The notes below the pieces were generated by a model. The model saw nothing but the letters and a program-made list of their open reading frames with translations, was not told the DNA's origin and ran no database searches. Made by a program: the position numbers and the translations under genes. This document shows, piece after piece, positions 44,236 through 53,146 of a DNA stretch of 64,000 nt. The stretch spans positions 27,385 to 91,384 of the forward strand of contig PMEM01000071.1 in NCBI GenBank assembly GCA_003155795.1. Reading direction: 5' to 3'. Each line of letters begins with the position of its first letter. Position 1 is the first letter of the stretch. This DNA comes from Gemmatimonadota bacterium (GTDB lineage: Bacteria; Gemmatimonadota; Gemmatimonadetes; Gemmatimonadales; Gemmatimonadaceae).

Positions 44236-45063
44236 TCAAAATTGATAGTTCCAACTGAGTAGCGTGCCTGGTGATCCGCTCGCCTGCGATACGCCGACAG
44301 GCAACAGGAGTCTATCGATCGCATTCCGCGGATGTGATCGCGAGTATTTTACAACTATTCGAGAGACAACAGTCCCGACAGCCGCGCCCGCAATTACGTC
44401 GCTCGCCCAGTGTTTGTCTTCGTAAACTCGCGCGACTCCAACTAGCGATGCCGTGGTAAAGAGAATGGGAGTCCAGAGGTGCGACGCCTGGGGCCACAGA
44501 TATGAGATTTCCTGGCTGGCCGTAGAAGCAGCAGCGAACGCCGTTGTGACGTGCCCGGATGGAAATGAAGTGTACCTGTCATCGCGAAGACCGCGTCCGA
44601 ATTTGTAATCATGCGGGTTTGTGTCGCTAACGACGTACGGCCGCGCCCGGCCGGCGACACTCTTGATGATCAGGCTCGTAAAGCCCGCGGCGCCAATCGA
44701 TTCGATCGTTCTCAAGCCGAGCTCGGCGGAACGCGGCGAATCGGCTGAACGACCATACAGGTATGTGGCACCAGCGAGTATGATCGCGCCGGGTTCCCCG
44801 ACGTCGCGAACCGTAGTCATCGTGTGGTTGAGGACAGTGTTGTTCTGCAGCGACGCGTGTTGAGATTGCTCGGCGATGCGCCTGTCCAGCGGCATTATTG
44901 CAAGGGTGCCCAGGACGAACACGGCCGCAGCGATTGCGTCGTGTCGGGGAAATATGTCTACGGAACGCGCTGCGGTATCAGAGGTGGAGACTTGAGCCAC
45001 GGCGCATGCCGGCGCGACTGCGAGGATCAAAAGCTGGGCTAGGAGACTCAGTCGCATCGGCAT
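44236..45063 (-). CDS. PAP2-family phosphatase, exported
   Basis: The 275-residue protein (ATG at 45063; a further ATG at 45057) has an N-terminal signal and six hydrophobic segments. The three acid phosphatase motifs are complete: KSVAGRARP (K-x6-RP), SFPSGH and ARVYEDKHWASD. Such enzymes dephosphorylate phosphatidic acid, undecaprenyl diphosphate or similar lipids at the periplasmic face. It differs from the DedA-fused PAP2 at 20.8 kb in having the classic PSGH. Convergent with the prolyl oligopeptidase gene. Confidence 0.9.
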   Translation of the reverse strand: MPMRLSLLAQLLILAVAPACAVAQVSTSDTAARSVDIFPRHDAIAAAVFVLGTLAIMPLDRRIAEQSQHASLQNNTVLNHTMTTVRDVGEPGAIILAGATYLYGRSADSPRSAELGLRTIESIGAAGFTSLIIKSVAGRARPYVVSDTNPHDYKFGRGLRDDRYTSFPSGHVTTAFAAASTASQEISYLWPQASHLWTPILFTTASLVGVARVYEDKHWASDVIAGAAVGTVVSRIVVKYSRSHPRNAIDRLLLPVGVSQASGSPGTLLSWNYQF

Positions 45064-45106
45064 GCGGACGTCAATGATCATGCGAACAAGTGTAAATGCC
45101 TTGGTA

Positions 45107-46621
45107 TCATGTGTAGATATCAGCGCGGGTGCGAGGTATGTCCACAGCGCCAGCTGCCGTTGGCTTGGCGAGTATCAATTGGTCGATGCTCAAACGACCG
45201 GAAGAGAATCCATACGCCGAGGCAGCCATGTAGAGCCGCCAGATGCGATAGACCTCTTCTCCCACGGATTGGACCGCTGCCGCGCGCGCTCTCTCAAGTC
45301 GGCTGACCCAGTGACGCAACGTGAGGGTGTAGTGCTCGCGCAGAGCTTCCGCGTCGCGCGTCTCGAAACCAGCGGCCTCAGCGGTGGCTATCACCTGCGA
45401 GAGCTCTGGCAACTCGCCATCCGGGAATACATACCGATTGATGAACTCGTTGTTGCCCCAAATCCGTTCGAACAACTTGTCGCGCAGTCTTGGCTTGTTA
45501 TGGTTCGGCGCGTGGACGATGCCATGGTTGAGCAATAGGCCACCGGGCCGGAGGTACGAGTACAGGTGTTCGAAGTAGACGGGAAGTCTGGCGACGCCGA
45601 CGTGCTCGACCATGCCGACACTGGATATCTTGTCGAACTCTTGATTCGGCGAGAGATGCCGGTAGTCGCGGATCTCAACACTACATTGGGACGAGAGACC
45701 GCGCTCTTCGATCCGCTCGCGCGCGAAAGCGGCCTGTTCGTAGCTGAGCGTTATTCCAACTGCCCTGACACCAAACCGTTCTGCTGCGTGCATTATCAGA
45801 CCACCCCAGCCGCAGCCGACGTCGAGAAGCGTTTCCCCTGGGGTCAATCTTAGTTTTCGACAGATGTGGTCAAGCTTGGCCTCCTGTGCGTCGTCGAGTG
45901 AAGTATCTGGAGTTGCGAAGTAGCCGCACGAATAAACCATCCGTTTATCCAACCAGAGCTGGTAGAAATCGTTCCCGACGTCGTAATGAGACCGAACGGC
46001 GGCGGCGTCGCGTTGAGGGGTGTGAATCGCGCCCTGGTCGGGAGCCCTGGCGGGCGGGTGAGGCGCGGGGGTGTCGTTAGTGGGAAGTGCCAGGAGCGCC
46101 CGAGTCAGTTTGGCCAGGTGGAAGGGGTTGGCCAGTCCGCCGCGGATATTTCCTTCGAGCGAGGCAGCGCGCTCCACGTCACCCACGATGTCAAAATCTC
46201 CCGCGATGTACGCCTGGCAGATTGAGAGCTCGAATGGGGGGCGAAGCATCCGGCGAATAGTGCCCGGATGGTTGAGCTTAAGCGTGAAGCCGCTGGCAGC
46301 GATATCGTCCGGCTCCGTGTGGCCGTCCCAGAATTGGACCGCGAACGACCTTTCGTCAACTGGGCCAAAGAGGATTTCAAGTGCGACGCGAGCAGCGTCG
46401 AGGGTGTGTGGAGACGGCTGCTTCTCGGAAATGGCGATTCGATCCTGGAACTTGCGATCGAACACAGGTGCCGTATCCGGGTAATCCCGGAGCCGACCGG
46501 GAATATTCCTTCCTTGCAGCGGTGCTGAACTCGAGTTTGGCGGGGAAGGTCGGCGTCCATCGGTTGTGGTACGTCTGGGCTGCTGCTGCTTGCTATTTGA
46601 TTTGTCTAAACCGGTACCCAT
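45107..46621 (-). CDS. cfa: Cyclopropane-fatty-acyl-phospholipid synthase
   Basis: This enzyme adds a methylene bridge from S-adenosylmethionine to double bonds of membrane lipids. Family marks are HYDVGNDFYQLWLD (substrate-near block), the SAM motif LLDVGCGWGGLIMHAA, ISSVGMVEHVG and the HWVSRLE C-terminal helix. At 504 residues it is longer than E. coli Cfa (382) because of a 75-residue hydrophilic, low-complexity N-terminal extension and a Pro/Ala-rich linker before the methyltransferase part. The ATG at 46621 is used. It sits 45 bases from the PAP2 gene on the same strand. Confidence 0.92.
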   Translation of the reverse strand: MGTGLDKSNSKQQQPRRTTTDGRRPSPPNSSSAPLQGRNIPGRLRDYPDTAPVFDRKFQDRIAISEKQPSPHTLDAARVALEILFGPVDERSFAVQFWDGHTEPDDIAASGFTLKLNHPGTIRRMLRPPFELSICQAYIAGDFDIVGDVERAASLEGNIRGGLANPFHLAKLTRALLALPTNDTPAPHPPARAPDQGAIHTPQRDAAAVRSHYDVGNDFYQLWLDKRMVYSCGYFATPDTSLDDAQEAKLDHICRKLRLTPGETLLDVGCGWGGLIMHAAERFGVRAVGITLSYEQAAFARERIEERGLSSQCSVEIRDYRHLSPNQEFDKISSVGMVEHVGVARLPVYFEHLYSYLRPGGLLLNHGIVHAPNHNKPRLRDKLFERIWGNNEFINRYVFPDGELPELSQVIATAEAAGFETRDAEALREHYTLTLRHWVSRLERARAAAVQSVGEEVYRIWRLYMAASAYGFSSGRLSIDQLILAKPTAAGAVDIPRTRADIYT

Positions 46622-46686
46622 GAGATCGTTTACTCCGTAAAGCGCGCCGAAGCGCGGAGTTGGTTTAAACTATGCTCCTGCAAAAA

Positions 46687-46740
46687 TCGGGCAGCGAGGT
46701 CGGGCAGCGAGGGATCGGGCAGCGGGATCGGGCAGCGGGA
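46687..46740 (+). repeat. Four tandem copies of TCGGGCAGCGRGG-type unit
   Basis: The gap between cfa and the TolC-like gene holds four head-to-tail copies of 13-15 bases (46687, 46700, 46715, 46728), the last two identical, followed by a decayed partial copy. The unit is GC-rich. It lies in the 324-base gap upstream of both divergent genes and could vary in copy number. Confidence 0.85.
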
Positions 46741-46781
46741 TCAGGCGACGTCGATGGCGGGGGCTTGCCTCGTCAGTCGAT

Positions 46782-46808
46782 TAGCCCAATTCCAAACGTT
46801 TTGGGCTA
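46782..46808. repeat. Inverted repeat TAGCCCAA-N11-TTGGGCTA
   Basis: Perfect 8-base arms lie upstream of the TolC-like gene, after the tandem repeats. It may be an operator for the efflux operon or a transcript hairpin; no regulator gene is adjacent. Confidence 0.4.
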
Positions 46809-46844
46809 GCAATCTGTAATCAATATGAGAATGGGTCGGATATT

Positions 46845-46871
46845 TTCCGGCCCTCCGGCGAACGGCCGGAA
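46845..46871. repeat. Inverted repeat TTCCGGCC-N11-GGCCGGAA
   Basis: A second perfect 8-base inverted repeat with the same 11-base spacing, 75 bases before the TolC start at 46946. Possible leader hairpin or operator. The four T residues in front of it do not make it a terminator for plus-strand transcripts. Confidence 0.4.
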
Positions 46872-46945
46872 GCGAAGAAGCAGCCGGTCGAGACCACGAT
46901 TGTCGCGACTGCACAGTGCTCAGACGGCCGGTACAGACAACTTTC

Positions 46946-48394
46946 ATGAAAATTCAATTGCAGCCAAGAATGATTTCCGGACTATGGAACATCAGGACCG
47001 CGCGACGGATTGGAGGCCGGTGCCTGCTCGTCGTGGGGCTTACGGCGCTTCCAGCCGCTCTAGCGGGGGCGCAGGGTTCGGCGATGGGTCAGGACTCCGT
47101 GAGTGCCGGCACTCAGCCGGTGACGCTGGCGGAAGCCATCCGACTCGCGCAACAGAACTCGCCCCAGTCGATTGCCGCGCTAGGCAGTGTGGAGTCGAGC
47201 AACGTGGCAGTTCGCAGTGCGTATGGTGCGTTTCTTCCGAGCATCAGTGCCAGCTTCGGCGCTGGGCGTCAGTTTACCGGGACGGGGTCGTTGACACGAG
47301 TCAACTCGGCCGGCGAGACCGTGACGATCGCTGGAGATCGCTGGAATTATAGTAACACACTCGGATTCAGCGCCCAGCTGTTCAATGCCGCGAACTTTCC
47401 AAACCTGCGCGCCGCAAAAGCTGACGTCACGGCAGCGAAGGCAGCAGCCGTGACGGAGTCATTTGCGACGGCGTTGAGCGTGGAGCAGCAGTTCTATGCC
47501 TCGCTTTCCGCGCTCGAGAGCGAACAGGCAGCGCGGGCGCAACTCCTGCAGGCACAGCAGGGGCTCGACTTTTCTCGCCGCCGCGTTGTTGCGGGTGCTG
47601 CAACAGCTTCGGACTCGCTGACAGCAGTTGTGCAGATTGCCAACGCCCAGCTCGCACTGCGATTGGCGCAGAATCAGCGTCGCGATGCGAATGCAGCACT
47701 GACGCGGCTGGTTGGCTCCTCCATACCGATATCCGCAGCCCTGAACGACCCTGCGGTGATAGCGCGTGACACGATACATATCGATAGCGCGGCAGTTGTG
47801 GCGCAAGCCAGGTTGGCGCCGAACATCGTGCAGGCGACAGCGATGTTGGCCGCCGCGGATGAGCGGCGCAAGGCAGCGAAGGCAGCCTACATCCCAACGA
47901 TCAGCGCGAATTACTCGCGCGGCGGCAGCGGTGCGGGGGCTTACGGGTTGGGGAACGATCCCTTCGTGTATAGCGGCCAGCTCAACCTCTCGCTGAGCAT
48001 TCCGATTTTCAATGGTTTTGCGAGGGAAGGACAGGTTGCCAATGCCAACATCAACAAGGCCAACGCAGCGGCAACGCTGCGGGACGCCAAGCTTGGCGCG
48101 CAGCAGCTGTCCGTGCAGTACCTCGACGCTCTCCACCTTGGACAGGAACAGGTCATCGTCCAGACGGCATCAGTCGCCGCCGCAACGGAGAATCTGCGCG
48201 TCGTGCAGCAGCGGTACAATCTAGGACTATCAACGATCGTAGACTTGCTCACAGCTCAGACGACATTGAACCAGGCACAAGCAAACCTCATCGCCGCCCA
48301 CAACACAGTACGTTTGGCGGCCGCGCAAATAGAAGCGCTCATTGGGCAGCCACTCTCGACCGTCACAACCGGATCCAACGGAGTCACACGATGA
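46946..48394 (+). CDS. TolC-family outer membrane efflux protein
   Basis: The 482-residue protein has a signal peptide (cleavage near AALAGAQG) and two repeated outer membrane efflux domains. Long helical segments (ALSVEQQFYASLSALESE and QLSVQYLDALHLGQEQV), each followed by an Asn/Gly-rich beta part, are seen. The typical closing pattern YNLGLSTIVDLLTAQTTLNQAQ is present. It forms the trimeric channel of a tripartite pump. The stop overlaps the adaptor start as ATGA (48391-48394). The ATG at 46946 or the one at 46970 starts the signal peptide. Confidence 0.92.
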   Translation: MKIQLQPRMISGLWNIRTARRIGGRCLLVVGLTALPAALAGAQGSAMGQDSVSAGTQPVTLAEAIRLAQQNSPQSIAALGSVESSNVAVRSAYGAFLPSISASFGAGRQFTGTGSLTRVNSAGETVTIAGDRWNYSNTLGFSAQLFNAANFPNLRAAKADVTAAKAAAVTESFATALSVEQQFYASLSALESEQAARAQLLQAQQGLDFSRRRVVAGAATASDSLTAVVQIANAQLALRLAQNQRRDANAALTRLVGSSIPISAALNDPAVIARDTIHIDSAAVVAQARLAPNIVQATAMLAAADERRKAAKAAYIPTISANYSRGGSGAGAYGLGNDPFVYSGQLNLSLSIPIFNGFAREGQVANANINKANAAATLRDAKLGAQQLSVQYLDALHLGQEQVIVQTASVAAATENLRVVQQRYNLGLSTIVDLLTAQTTLNQAQANLIAAHNTVRLAAAQIEALIGQPLSTVTTGSNGVTR

Positions 48395-50016
48395 ACGGAC
48401 GTAGCAAGCTGCTCCTCGCACTGGCAATCACGTCAGTTGCAGCATGCAGCAAGAAGTCAAATGATCAGACCGCGATACCGACTGCTGCTATCGACCGTCG
48501 CGACATTATAGTAACGGCGCAGGCAACCGGCACGGTTGAGCCCGAAGACACGGTGCCCGTGAAGTCGCAGGCATCGGGACTCGTCATCAAGATGCCGGTT
48601 GAGATCGGGCAGCAAGTAAAGCCCGGTGACCTGCTGCTTCAGATCGATACTCGCCTTCTCAAGAACGACTACGAGCGCACTCAGTCGGCAGAAGCGGCTG
48701 CACGTGCCAATGTAACCGTCACGACGGCGGCGCTGAAGCGCGCCGACGATCTGTACGCGCAGAAAGTATTTACCGCAGACGAACATGAGACTGCGATTAT
48801 CAACGCTGCAAATGCCAAGTCGCAGTTAGTTGCGGCACAGACCGCTTTCAACACTGCGCAGCAGAATCTGGACTACGCGACGCTCAAGTCGCAGGTGACC
48901 GGAACCGTCATCAGCAAGACGGCAGCGGTTGGAACGGTGGTGTCGTCCGCAACGAGCAACGTTGGCGGTGGTAGCACCATCCTGACGGTCGCCGATCTGC
49001 ACCACGTCCGCATGCAGGCACTCGTCAATGAGACTGACGTTGGCAATGTGCATGCAGGAATGCCTGTGACCGTAACGATCGACGCCTTCCCTGGCCGTCA
49101 GTTTGCGGGCGCGGTGGAAAAGGTGCAACCGCAGGCGGTCATTCAGAATAGCGTGACGATGTTCCCGGTCTGGGTATCGCTGCCGAACTCCGATCTGTCA
49201 CTACTTCCCGGCATGAACGGTGAAGTAACCATCGTCACAGAGGACCGACGGAACGTTCTCACAGTTCCGAACGATGCCGTGCGAAGCATGAAGGACGCTC
49301 CGGATATCGGCGCAGAGCTGGGTGTAAGTGTCGATACGATGAACGCTCTGAGCCCGCGTCGTGGCTTCGGTGGTGCTGGTGGTGGATCGACGAGTGTTGC
49401 TGGCGGCGCTCGCGGTGGCAACGGTGGCGCCGGTCGCGGCGCCGGCGGCGGTCGCGGCGGTCGCGGCGTCGGTGGCGGCGGTGGCGGCGGTGGCGGCGGT
49501 ATGGGTGGCGGCGGGATAACCGTGCCCGATTCTGTTTGCACTATCGTCATGAAGAAGTTCACTGCTTCCAATGCACGCGCAAAGCTCGATTCACTCCGGT
49601 CTCAGATGCGCGCTGGAACGATTGATACCACGGCAATGCGCACAAGGAGCGAGGCGATCTATAAAGCAGCTGGCGTAGCCGCGGACACTGCTCGCGCGTG
49701 CATGCGCGGAGCAGCCGGCGGCCAGGCTGGCGGAGCTGCAATTGGGCAGCCAGTTGTTGCGTTCGTCAAGACGGCGACGGGGTGGTCGCCACGACTGGTT
49801 CGTCTGGGTGTCAGTGACTTTGACTACACAGAGGTTATAAGCGGGTTGAAGGAAGGTGATCAGGTAGCACTACTCGCTACCATCGCCTTGCAAGCGTCCC
49901 GCGACAAGAACAGTGCACGTGCAAAGGCCATGGTAGGTGGTGCGTTGCCGGGTGCCAGCAGCACAACGCCGCCGCGTGGTGGTGGTGGTGGTGGCCGTCC
50001 GCCAGGAGGTCGCTAG
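48391..50016 (+). CDS. MacA-like periplasmic adaptor lipoprotein with Gly-rich insert
   Basis: The protein links an inner membrane transporter to TolC. It has a lipobox (TSVAAC), then the lipoyl/barrel-sandwich part (VKSQASGLVIKMPVEIGQQVKPGDLLLQID), an alpha hairpin (residues 95-150) and the beta-barrel region (VRMQALVNETDVGNV), ending in VPNDAVR. In residues 326-375 there is a stretch of Gly/Arg-rich low complexity (49366-49515), followed by an 80-residue helical insert before the final domain. A second Gly-rich tail closes the protein. The 541-residue length is longer than typical MacA (about 370). It works with the next gene. Confidence 0.88.
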   Translation: MNGRSKLLLALAITSVAACSKKSNDQTAIPTAAIDRRDIIVTAQATGTVEPEDTVPVKSQASGLVIKMPVEIGQQVKPGDLLLQIDTRLLKNDYERTQSAEAAARANVTVTTAALKRADDLYAQKVFTADEHETAIINAANAKSQLVAAQTAFNTAQQNLDYATLKSQVTGTVISKTAAVGTVVSSATSNVGGGSTILTVADLHHVRMQALVNETDVGNVHAGMPVTVTIDAFPGRQFAGAVEKVQPQAVIQNSVTMFPVWVSLPNSDLSLLPGMNGEVTIVTEDRRNVLTVPNDAVRSMKDAPDIGAELGVSVDTMNALSPRRGFGGAGGGSTSVAGGARGGNGGAGRGAGGGRGGRGVGGGGGGGGGGMGGGGITVPDSVCTIVMKKFTASNARAKLDSLRSQMRAGTIDTTAMRTRSEAIYKAAGVAADTARACMRGAAGGQAGGAAIGQPVVAFVKTATGWSPRLVRLGVSDFDYTEVISGLKEGDQVALLATIALQASRDKNSARAKAMVGGALPGASSTTPPRGGGGGGRPPGGR

Positions 50017-50018
50017 AC

Positions 50019-51242
50019 ATGATGCCCGTTGGCGAAACGGTATCGATCGCAATGACGGCGCTTCGCGCCAACAAAATGCGGTCGATCCTCACCATGCTTG
50101 GAGTAGTTATCGGCGTGGGCGCGGTAATCGCGATGGTTGCAATTGGAAACGGAGCGCAGGAGGCCGTCAAGGCACGAATTTCTGCGCTCGGCACAACGCT
50201 CATCTCCATTTCCCCGGGACAGATCTTCTCCCGGGGAACAGCCTCCGCTACGGATCGCGCACTACTGACAATGGAAGATGCGCAAGCGCTCCGCGCAAAT
50301 GCGAAGCTGATCACCGAAGTCGAACCTGAAATGCAGAAACAGGCCCAGGTGCAGTACCTGAACAAGAACACCAACACGAACATATACGGTACGACACCGA
50401 ACTACCTCACGGTTCGGTTGTACACACTCGCGTCGGGACGCATGTTCACCAATGCCGAAGACAAGGGTAGCCAGATGGTCGCAGTCCTCGGTGACGCAGT
50501 CCTACAGGATCTCGGAATCACGAATGGCGCGTCGATCATTGGTGAGACTGTGAGAATACAGGGAATTCAGTTCAAGATTATTGGTACGCTCGCTCCGAAG
50601 GGACAGGGCACCGGCTTCGGCAATCCGGACGATCAAGTGTTGATACCTATCACGACGATGCGGTATCGCATCTATGGTCGAGATCAGTTGCGCACTATCA
50701 ACGTTCTCGCACCATCGGATTCATTGGTCACTGCAACCATGGCAGAGGCGCAGTCGATCCTGGCACGAGCTCACCGGCTGCGGCCTGGCACTGAAAGCGA
50801 CGTCAATATTCGCAGTCAGGCGGACTTCCTGAATACGTTGGGTGAAACCACCGCGACGTTTACGTACCTCCTCGCCGGCATTGCCGCAGTGAGTTTGATC
50901 GTGGGCGGAATCGGAATCATGAACATCATGCTTGTCTCAGTTACTGAGCGGACACGTGAGATCGGCGTACGAAAGGCGCTGGGAGCAACGCGCCTCAACA
51001 TTCTGCTTCAGTTCCTGATCGAAGCTGTGGTACTGTGCTTGTTGGGAGGCATAGGCGGTATCCTGATAGGAGGTGGAGGCGCGCTTGCAATGACGAAGAT
51101 CGCCAACTGGAATGCATCCATCTCCGCGAGTGCGGTGATTATCGCGTTCGCGTTCTCTGGAGTCGTCGGCGTCCTGTTCGGCGTATGGCCGGCGCGACGT
51201 GCTGCAGCGCTCAACCCGATCGACGCTCTGCGCTACGAGTAG
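50019..51242 (+). CDS. MacB-like ABC transporter permease (FtsX domain)
   Basis: The 407-residue protein has the membrane layout of MacB: one N-terminal helix (ILTMLGVVIGVGAVIAMVAIG), a long periplasmic domain (residues 45-275) and three C-terminal helices, with the FtsX signature GIGIMNIMLVSVTERTREIG and VRKALGATRLNILLQF. The N-terminal ATPase part of full MacB is missing, as in members with a separate ATPase gene. No ATPase gene adjoins it here. It follows the adaptor after 2 bases and ends just before the palindrome at 51261. Probably exports a macrolide-like compound, a peptide or a lipoprotein. Confidence 0.9.
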   Translation: MMPVGETVSIAMTALRANKMRSILTMLGVVIGVGAVIAMVAIGNGAQEAVKARISALGTTLISISPGQIFSRGTASATDRALLTMEDAQALRANAKLITEVEPEMQKQAQVQYLNKNTNTNIYGTTPNYLTVRLYTLASGRMFTNAEDKGSQMVAVLGDAVLQDLGITNGASIIGETVRIQGIQFKIIGTLAPKGQGTGFGNPDDQVLIPITTMRYRIYGRDQLRTINVLAPSDSLVTATMAEAQSILARAHRLRPGTESDVNIRSQADFLNTLGETTATFTYLLAGIAAVSLIVGGIGIMNIMLVSVTERTREIGVRKALGATRLNILLQFLIEAVVLCLLGGIGGILIGGGGALAMTKIANWNASISASAVIIAFAFSGVVGVLFGVWPARRAAALNPIDALRYE

Positions 51243-51260
51243 TACGCGGGGCAACGTAGC

Positions 51261-51305
51261 ATGAACGAAAAGGGCTCCGCGGAAGCGGAGCCATTTTTCG
51301 TTCAT
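51261..51305. terminator. Long bidirectional terminator palindrome
   Basis: An almost perfect 45-base palindrome: ATGAACGAAAA, then GGCTCCGC, loop GGAA, GCGGAGCC, then TTTTCGTTCAT. The T run follows the GC stem on both strands, so it can end both the MacB-like operon (plus) and the haem ABC operon (minus). The ATG and TTC at the arms are part of the symmetry, not starts. Confidence 0.9.
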
Positions 51306-51309
51306 GCAG

Positions 51310-52095
51310 CTAGATCGTGAACCGCCAGATATCCTCACCGCTCTCCGGATCGGAGAGCCGATGCGCGGTGACCCGAAAGACCTTCTCGATAAGTTCGGTG
51401 GAAATTTCGCGCGCGTCGTCAGCTTCCAGAGCGAGCTTGCCGTCATCCAGTACAAAGAACGTATCGCCGTAATGGAACGCGACGTTCAGATCGTGAAGAA
51501 TCGCGACAATCGTGCATTCGTGCTGAAGCAGCTCACGGGCGATGTCAAGCAGATGTATCTGATAGTGAATATCGAGACTGGCAGTCGGCTCATCAAGGAA
51601 GAGATACTTGTGCTCAGCTGGTCCGTCGAAACTCCAGATCTGCGCAAGCACTCTGGCAAGCTGAACTTTCTGCTGTTCGCCACCAGATAGTGTTGGATAA
51701 TGTTGCTCATGTCTGTCCGCCATCCCAACCATCTCCAGTGCGCGTTCAACTATGTCGACATCGCGCGCAGCAGGAGATCGGCCGTAATGCGGATACCGAC
51801 CCATCAATACCACATCCCGTACCGGTAATGGGAAAACGAGATCGACGTGCTGCGACAGGACAGCGCGTCTGCGGGCCAGCTCAGTTGGCGCAAAGTCGCC
51901 AACTGCCTTGCCGTCGTAGTTCACCGTTCCACTCGATGGTTTTAGCAAACCAGTCGCAATTTTGAGAAGAGACGACTTACCTGCGCCATTCGGACCGAGT
52001 ATGACGTTGAACCGCCCGCGCCGGAACCGGGCCGTGACGCCATCCAGGATTCGCTTGCTGCCGACGCGATAGTCGACGCCGACGACCTCAACCAT
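51310..52095 (-). CDS. ABC transporter ATPase, haem/iron-siderophore (HmuV/FecE-like)
   Basis: The 261-residue protein (ATG at 52095; an ATG six codons earlier at 52113 would overlap the permease gene by 26 bases) has Walker A GPNGAGKSS, the Q loop VLSQHVDL, signature LSGGEQQKVQLARVLAQ and Walker B YLFLDEPTASLD. The length and MGRYPHYGR segment are typical of ATPases for haem or ferric siderophore uptake. It overlaps the FecCD permease gene by 8 bases. The matching binding protein is not visible. Confidence 0.88.
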   Translation of the reverse strand: MVEVVGVDYRVGSKRILDGVTARFRRGRFNVILGPNGAGKSSLLKIATGLLKPSSGTVNYDGKAVGDFAPTELARRRAVLSQHVDLVFPLPVRDVVLMGRYPHYGRSPAARDVDIVERALEMVGMADRHEQHYPTLSGGEQQKVQLARVLAQIWSFDGPAEHKYLFLDEPTASLDIHYQIHLLDIARELLQHECTIVAILHDLNVAFHYGDTFFVLDDGKLALEADDAREISTELIEKVFRVTAHRLSDPESGEDIWRFTI

Positions 52096-53146
52096 AAAAG
52101 GTAGCTGCGCCACTGCGTTGCTGTCTCAACAGGATCCACAAAAAAACCGGCGCGCCAACAACGGCTGTAATAATCCCGACTGGCAGTTCCGCTGGGGGGA
52201 TGATCATACGTGCGACGATATCGACCACCGACATCATCACAGCGCCAAGGAGCGCTGAGGCCGGTATAAGAAATGTGTAATCCGATGACTTTAGCATTCT
52301 GAGCACGTGCGGGATCACAAGGCCAACAAATGCGATTACACCCACCATTGCCGTAGCAACCGCGACCATCACTGTGTTCACAATGATGAGCCGAAGGATC
52401 AACTTCTCGGGTTCCGTCCCGAGGAACGCCGCCTCATCTTCGCCGAGCATCAGCGCATTGAGCGCCTTTCCGTACCGCGTCGCAATCGCGAAACAACCGG
52501 CAAATGCCACAGCGACCATCTCAACGCCGCGCCAGTCTGCTGTCGTGAAAGTACCGAGATTCCAGAACGTGATATTTCGGGCCTGTGGATCACGCGCGAT
52601 ATAAGACAGAAAACCCGTCCCCGCGCCACAAACAGCGTTAACGGCGATCCCGGCGAGCAACAATGTGAAGACGTTGACCTTGCCAAAAGATGTCGAGACT
52701 CGGTACACGAGCATCGTCGCACCAAATGCACCGATGAACGCCAGAATCGGCACGGCAAGCGAACCGAGAGGCCGCGTAAGCGCACTGGTACCTCCAAATA
52801 CAAATACCAGGGAGGCTCCGAGAGCTGCGCCCGCCGAGGTCCCGGCGAGGCCGGGCTCCACGATGGGGTTGCGGAATATTCCCTGCATCAGCGTGCCGGA
52901 AACGCCGAGTACCGCTCCGGTCAGCGCCGCAAGGAATACACGCGGAAGTCGCAATTCAAGAAATACGTTGCGACCAAGTACATCTGCGGGGGACACGGTG
53001 ACCCAGCCAAAGCCTTCCGCGATGTGGCGCGCCATCGTCGCTGGGCTGAAAGTGAACGCACCAATGCCAGCTGACGCCACCAGGGCCAGTACGAGCGCGA
53101 CCCACAACACTGCGTAAGTTCCTGAGTAGGGCGAACGGTTCAACAT
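52088..53146 (-). CDS. FecCD-family ABC permease (haem/iron-siderophore)
   Basis: A 352-residue inner membrane protein with the ten-helix fold of the BtuC/FecCD family. Signature parts are LRLPRVFLAALTGAVLGVSGTLMQGIFRNPIVEPGL... broken here as RLPRVFLAALTGA and GTLMQGIFRNPIVEPG, plus GVIAFVGLVIPHVLR close to the C-terminus and LPVGIITAVVGAPVFLWIL. It imports haem, vitamin B12 or a ferric siderophore; haem is favoured by the ATPase type but not proven. First gene of a two-gene operon. Confidence 0.9.
   Translation of the reverse strand: MLNRSPYSGTYAVLWVALVLALVASAGIGAFTFSPATMARHIAEGFGWVTVSPADVLGRNVFLELRLPRVFLAALTGAVLGVSGTLMQGIFRNPIVEPGLAGTSAGAALGASLVFVFGGTSALTRPLGSLAVPILAFIGAFGATMLVYRVSTSFGKVNVFTLLLAGIAVNAVCGAGTGFLSYIARDPQARNITFWNLGTFTTADWRGVEMVAVAFAGCFAIATRYGKALNALMLGEDEAAFLGTEPEKLILRLIIVNTVMVAVATAMVGVIAFVGLVIPHVLRMLKSSDYTFLIPASALLGAVMMSVVDIVARMIIPPAELPVGIITAVVGAPVFLWILLRQQRSGAATFYG

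Noticed and set aside
47459..48136. Minus-strand open frame of 225 codons
   Set aside because: Antisense to the TolC-like gene, with no motif. The TolC frame has a signal peptide and both efflux repeats.
52307..53074. Plus-strand open frame of 255 codons
   Set aside because: Antisense to the FecCD permease gene; highly charged and Arg/Glu-rich, typical for the opposite strand of a membrane protein gene.
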